Shown here: piece after piece, positions 45,171 through 64,000 of the stretch
How positions within the stretch are numbered: the stretch's first letter is position 1
Layout: each line of letters begins with the position of its first letter
From: Strigamia acuminata
Taxonomy: Eukaryota; Arthropoda; Chilopoda; Geophilomorpha; Linotaeniidae
Assembly: GCA_949358305.1 (NCBI GenBank)
Contig: OX442323.1
Span: forward strand, 3,782,001 to 3,846,000
DNA length: 64,000 nucleotides
Direction of reading: 5' to 3'
Program-made: the position numbers and the translations under genes
The notes under the pieces: generated by a model
Database searches by the model: none
What the model was told of the DNA's origin: nothing
What the model saw: only the letters and a program-made list of their open reading frames with translations

Positions 45171-45692
45171 ACAACACATCGCAATATATCCCAAATATTT
45201 AATTGTGACATCCCAATGCCATACTCAAAATCTAATACCGCAACGCTGTAAATCACACAAGCCCACTACACAGCCAAATACTTGTTGCTTCGTCCAAAAA
45301 TAAAATAATCAATATATATATTCCTTTGTTGACAGGAAAAGCACTAAATAAAAATCACAATCTATTGATTTTCTTCCCCTTTGGAGTTAAAAGAGAAAAA
45401 AAGCTCCACAGAGAAGCCTGCTGCAATAATCTTATTAAATGGCATTCATCCTTCTTATCAGCAAGCAAATAAATAAGACTCAAACATCCTAGCCAATTTA
45501 TTTGCACAAACCTCCTAACAAAAGCATAAAAAGAATCAAGAGCAAAATTGACAAGTGCTTGCAAATTACTCATGAAAACCCTCTTTAATCCAGGAACAAA
45601 CCTACAACTAGACTAATTAATTCTCTCTTGTGTGTTGTTGTTGTTGTTCTAGCAATGTGAGATAATTTTCAACATCTGTTTAAACTATTACT

Positions 45693-46236
45693 TTAAGTAG
45701 CAAAACATTAATTAATCAATGCACCTCAAGTAGACGTCAAGCTTAACCCTCGAAGTCATAAGGGTAAAATGTGCCGTTCTGGTATAAGGCATTACGGATT
45801 TATGGACAATTTTCAGGTCAATTAGTTAAAGCGCCGTTTCGATTTTTGAAAGTAATGAACAGTGAAAAAATATTTTGTTTTTAGCAACTAGTGGTTGGTT
45901 TAAACACTACTGGTAAATGCGAAAAGCCGTTAACTGAATCGCTCTTTCTTCGGCAGCAAAGCCGGCATAATAGTTTTGCTGGAGTTTTAAGGGGCAGAAA
46001 ATTTGCATTTAGCATAATTAATTAAATAAATGACCAATGACTTAAAATTTCACCTGAGTTAAGGTTCAGTATGATATAAACAAAATCACAAATTTTCAGC
46101 AAAAAAAATGGATAGAAAAAAAAAATTTCCTATTAAAGAAAAAACTTGTCGTTAAATCCGTATAGCCTTACGCCGCCAAGGGTTAAGTAGCAAAACATTA
46201 ATTAATCAATGCAGCTCAAGTAGACATGAAGCTTAA
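45693..46236. mobile_element. TTAA-flanked (piggyBac-type) non-autonomous element inside a 50-bp duplication
   Basis: The element at 45747-46182 (436 bp) begins CCCTCGAAGTCATAAGG and ends CCTTACGCCGCCAAGGG, imperfect inverted ends. TTAA flanks both sides (45743-45746 and 46183-46186), as for piggyBac. Outside it, a 50-bp unit starting TTAAGTAGCAAAACATTAAT is present at 45693-45742 and again at 46183-46232, with few differences. It looks like insertion at the junction of a tandem duplication. Confidence 0.7.
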
Positions 46237-46807
46237 AAGATAAAATGAAATTGTGCTTTTGTGCTTTATTGTTTATAATCTGTTGCAATGGGTCCTTGAA
46301 GTGTGGATCTATTTTTAACTCGTGATAAGAATGTCAAGATTGGTTTCACCTAGTGCAAAAGTTATAAAAGTAATAATTGCACGGTGGAATTTCAACTAAT
46401 AAAAGTGTGTGCCTTAAATGGCTGTGTGTATTTATAGTAGTTGAGAGGTCAAGTGGTACCAGCAGTAGTTTATGACTGCAAAAATTACAGGAAGGAAAGA
46501 GCAGGTGGAATGTCTCACATTGTTATTTATGATGACATGCTTCTTACTCTCTAATTATCATTCCAAATTGGAGTAATCAGCTTTTCTCTAAGCAATTTTA
46601 TTTTTTTTTGCATTATTATTATTATTTTTATGGAATATTTGTGGAATATTTATGGCCGGTTGTAATAATATTCATTTTTTCAGTTGGATCTGGTCTGGTG
46701 TAGTGGATGCCCTCTAATGGTGAAATTTGAAATGATTTTTTTTTTTTACTTTAAAAGCACTCACCAACTGGACAGAAGTCATAAATTTTTTTTTTGCTGT
46801 AAGTCAC

Positions 46808-46901
46808 TTTTTGCATCATTTTCAGTGAAAATGATGCAAAAAAAAGTTGAAATGGAGTGAAAATTTGGTGAAAATTTTTCACAAACTTTTCACTCCATTT
46901 T
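46808..46901. repeat. Two consecutive near-perfect palindromes
   Basis: TTTTTGCATCATTTTCA at 46808-46824 is followed after one base by its exact complement at 46826-46842. Directly after it, 46850-46874 pairs with 46876-46900 (AATGGAGTGAAAA / TTTTCACTCCATT) with only a couple of mismatches. Both would extrude as hairpins with almost no loop. Confidence 0.7.
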
Positions 46902-47429
46902 ATATCTATATTGTATATTTAATGTTTAATAAAACAAGGATATTTCAGCTAAAACATTCAACAACTAAAATGACTATTTTCTAATCATTTTAAAAGCTAT
47001 TGAGTAAAAGTTTACTGTACTTGCACTACCGTGGAAAGTGCAAAAAAATATCTATAGGAAACATGCCCAGAGTCCCTATGGCGCCCTCTAGTGATGCATC
47101 TTTAAAATTGTTAATTTAAAATAGAAGGAAAACTTTATTCTGCAGGATCCGATTTTAGGTCAGTAAAGTCGACAAAAATAATTTAAGAATTTTGTGAGAT
47201 TCCAGGACCATTGGGCATTGTGCCATACATATGCTTAGGGCATACGGTATAGTCATAGTGTTTGTGTTTTTATTTTATGGCGTTAAAAGTACAAAAACAA
47301 ACACTTAAAACACGACATTTTGAATGCAGCTACTGAGTCTGTAGCTTTTCATTGTTTGCACAATTTGATAACAAAATCCAAAATCCAAAATCCAAATATT
47401 TCATGTACATTTAGATTTTAGAATTAGTA

Positions 47430-48090
47430 CAAGTATATTTAAAATAACCGCCGCAAAACGCTCCGTGTGTCACCAGCATAATCCCGGTGAATATTGGAAC
47501 TCGGTTCAGTTGTATCTGATCGGGTGGATCAGATCCAGCCAAACTACATCCGTTGGTGAAAACAAGGTATAAGATGACTTTTATTTAATCCAAATACATT
47601 TTCGAGTTGTTCAAGTTCAACAAACATCACAAGGGCCATTAATTTCTTCTAAATTTCATTAATGATGTTCCAGTTATATTTTAGTTGAGTAATATAACAG
47701 GTTGAAAGTGTTTTTAAGCAACTGTTGAATGAGATAATCCCGTATATTTTATATACAGTATACAGTATATTGATGTAAATTTTAAAATCAATTTCAGACA
47801 ACGCCAAACTTACCTGAAGAACTCCTCAATGACCTCGAAGTAAGTATTACTACCCTAAAACAATTGTCATAATAAGCTAATTATATAAAAACAATCCAAC
47901 TCATCATTCATGCTGAAGTAAAATCATTTTACAAATTATAAATTTTAACACATAAAATGAAAATTATTTTCACACATCTCATTGCCTTTATTAAGGTGAG
48001 TTAAAGTATTTCATATAAAAACTTCCATTAAAATTTGGTGATTTTATCTTTCAGAATGAAATAATAGTTACCATGCCGCAATGTATGTAG
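47430..48090 (+). CDS. Tentative small spliced gene, last three exons
   Basis: A balanced-composition block open in one frame ends AAAACAAG|GTATAAG at 47566 (left limit unknown). A 42-bp exon at 47798-47839 is bounded by ATTTCAG and GAA|GTAAGT. A final exon at 48055-48090 follows TCTTTCAG and ends in TAG. All three are compatible in phase 0. The product is short and unrecognised. The strong splice sites around the 42-bp exon are the main support. No start codon was found, so it could be chance or a remnant. Confidence 0.27.
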
Positions 48091-48927
48091 AACTCCTTAC
48101 AGAAGTGGCGCTAAGAGTTGTTGTTGCCGTTTGTTGGTGTGTTTGCTATCAGTATTGGTCTGTGATGAGAGTAGTAAGAAATATGTCTGTGCTTGTTGGG
48201 TTATGTTGTGTTGGAATTTTGTGTCAGCTAGCTTATTGCATTGCAAATCCCTAATGAGGGTCTCCCACCGCCAGGGGGAGTTGAGGTGTAATCTCACGTA
48301 TCAATCACGTTGTCACGTGACTTCCGGTCACTTCTTGTATCATGACATGAGCGTGCGGTTTGAGTTCGGGCATCTCATGTGAATAAACGTCTTGAATCTC
48401 CTTTATCCGATGCGATCCTCCCTTCTCGATTATCAACATATTGTTGTTATATTTTTGATTCCGGAGGTTGTTTAAGCGCCATCTCTTGATGGAAAATATT
48501 TTCCACCGTGGCATTGTGAGGTTTGCTTGCGAGCTTGTGGTTAGGTTAAGGTTGGCCAACAATTGAAGTTGGTACCAGTCGCTATTTCCATTGCTGGCGC
48601 TGGTTTACATTTGCGCCAAAAAGGACTATCCTTTTAGGACGTAGTTTCTAGTAAAAAAATGCATTTTTAGGCTCAATTTTTTCATCACAATTATGCAGAA
48701 CTTGCTCAGTCTGTATACTAGCACCCAGTGAATTGAAATCACCACCTAACCCTTCCTATTTAGGTGTTAAGCTTAGTTTCAAACGTAATGTTTACTCTGT
48801 AGTACTCGCCTTGGATACTTTAAAGTAAACACCCTGTATATAATTGATCCGATCACAGCTGTGCAACGGTAAATATTAAGTGCATTCGATCTTCAAAAGA
48901 TGAATTCACTTATTCATCTGAAATGAC

Positions 48928-49344
48928 TAAAGCTAGCTTCACACTTGTGTTCACACTAGACACAACGCAACAGAACGAAAAGAAAAATTAGTCAAACGCA
49001 ACGCAGAGTCTGTTCACACTGTAAGGCACGTGTGAACAGAGCTGAAACAATTGATGTTGCATCTGGTCAATCAGATGGTTTTCATGAATTGGATCTAGTT
49101 CTAGAACTAATTCCAGAATCCGAAAATGGCAGCCTGTCTCGCCAACCAGACGTGAATAGACGAGAGTTGGAGTCGATCTTGATTGGTTGGCCACAAGACC
49201 TTTCCTTGCGTTGCGTCGCTTACTTCAACTTGGAGTTGAACCAGGAATTGGCGTCAACGTCAAGAATTTTTAGACGCAAACATCAGTTTTTGTGAGTTTT
49301 CTTGCGTTGCGTCTAGTGTGAACACAAGTGTGATCCTAGCTTTA
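48928..49344. mobile_element. MITE with about 43-bp TIRs, TA-flanked
   Basis: The left end TAAAGCTAGCTTCACACTTG at 48928, continuing to the AGACACAACGCAA stretch near 48970, reappears inverted at 49302-49344 with about three mismatches. The 417-bp element has no transposase frame. The terminal TA on each side may be the target duplication. Confidence 0.85.
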
Positions 49345-49473
49345 CCGGTATCCAAACATTTTTACATGTTTTTACAAACGTTCTTACATCATATCTCTGA
49401 GAAGTCAAATAAAAGATTAAGATTAAATAAAATTAAAATCACTTCTTTGACTTATAGAAGTGACTAAACATAT

Positions 49474-49479
49474 TTTATT
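49474..49479 (-). terminator. Polyadenylation signal of cyclase gene 2
   Basis: AATAAA on the minus strand, about 20 bp after the stop codon of the last exon. This would give a very short 3' UTR. Confidence 0.55.
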
Positions 49480-49499
49480 AATTCCGTCATCCATATCAT

Positions 49500-63854
<14,355 letters not shown>

Positions 63855-64000
63855 CTAAACACAAAAGAAATTAAGCTGAATAAGCCAAGCTAACTGTGCG
63901 AAAATCCATAAAAGTTCTGAATACAAAATTATCAGTATTCATTAAAATGTATTACAAGGATAATTGTATAAATTTTGCAAACCGTCAAGAAAATTTTTCT

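Larger units (their letters stand above)
38787..49499. other. Spacer between the two cyclase genes
   Basis: It contains the promoter and 5' UTR of cyclase gene 1 next to 38787 (a less A/T-rich stretch to about 39240), then mostly repeats: arrays at 39690-40480, 41286-41850 and 44640-45170 and TIR elements at 43721, 45747 and 48928. A 158-codon plus-strand frame (42376-42852) lies in a region of balanced composition but shows no motif. Only a tentative mini-gene at 47.4-48.1 kb has splice support. Confidence 0.5.

Noticed and set aside
46850-46900. microRNA precursor
   Set aside because: The hairpin has almost no loop and sits beside another palindrome, so a DNA palindrome is the simpler reading.
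48060-48560. Possible solo LTR ending near GAATAAACGTC
   Set aside because: A stretch of balanced composition with a polyadenylation-like hexamer, but no TG...CA pair, target duplication or second copy was found.

Overview
This window is nuclear DNA of an invertebrate animal, most likely an arthropod. Host coding sequence is split into many short exons with GT/AG introns. It encodes metazoan-only families (receptor guanylyl cyclases, a THAP-domain protein, C2H2 and PHD fingers). The non-coding DNA is strongly A/T-rich and full of TIR elements and A/T arrays. I cannot name the species.

Left part, 1-14 kb: retroelements. Positions 1-7895 hold the 3' portion of an unusual LTR element. It has a Gag ORF with one CCHC knuckle, joined by a textbook -1 slippery site (A AAA AAC at 745-751) to a protease-integrase ORF. 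That ORF has no reverse transcriptase or RNase H. A third, intron-containing ORF of about 967 residues follows with no recognised domain, then a polypurine stretch and an LTR of about 820 bp. Positions 9227-13979 are a complete Ty3/gypsy (Mag-like) element with apparently identical 128-bp LTRs, a tRNA-Ser primer site, one intact gag-pol ORF and a 5-bp target duplication (CTAAA).

Middle part, 14-20 kb: a C2H2 exon, a PHD-finger exon and a two-exon THAP gene on the minus strand, mixed with nested TIR elements. One of these is a clean hAT-type MITE with an 8-bp duplication.

Right part, 20-64 kb: two receptor guanylyl cyclase genes in head-to-tail tandem on the minus strand. The first (20193-38786) is complete. 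I resolved 20 coding exons whose lengths sum to 3996 nt (1331 residues), with phase agreeing at every junction. The second (49500-63854, continuing beyond the right edge) has 19 exons in the window. The paralogues share intron positions, but gene 2 has two extra introns splitting exons of exactly the same total length. Each encodes a ligand-binding ectodomain, one TM segment, a pseudokinase domain, a coiled-coil linker, an intact guanylyl cyclase domain and a divergent tail ending in a PDZ-ligand-like sequence. They should convert an extracellular signal to cGMP at the plasma membrane.

Introns and intergenic DNA hold at least ten TIR elements, including two TTAA-flanked and several TA-flanked ones. 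They also hold many A/T arrays whose repeat lengths cluster near 20-21 and 30-31 bp, that is, multiples of the DNA helical repeat.
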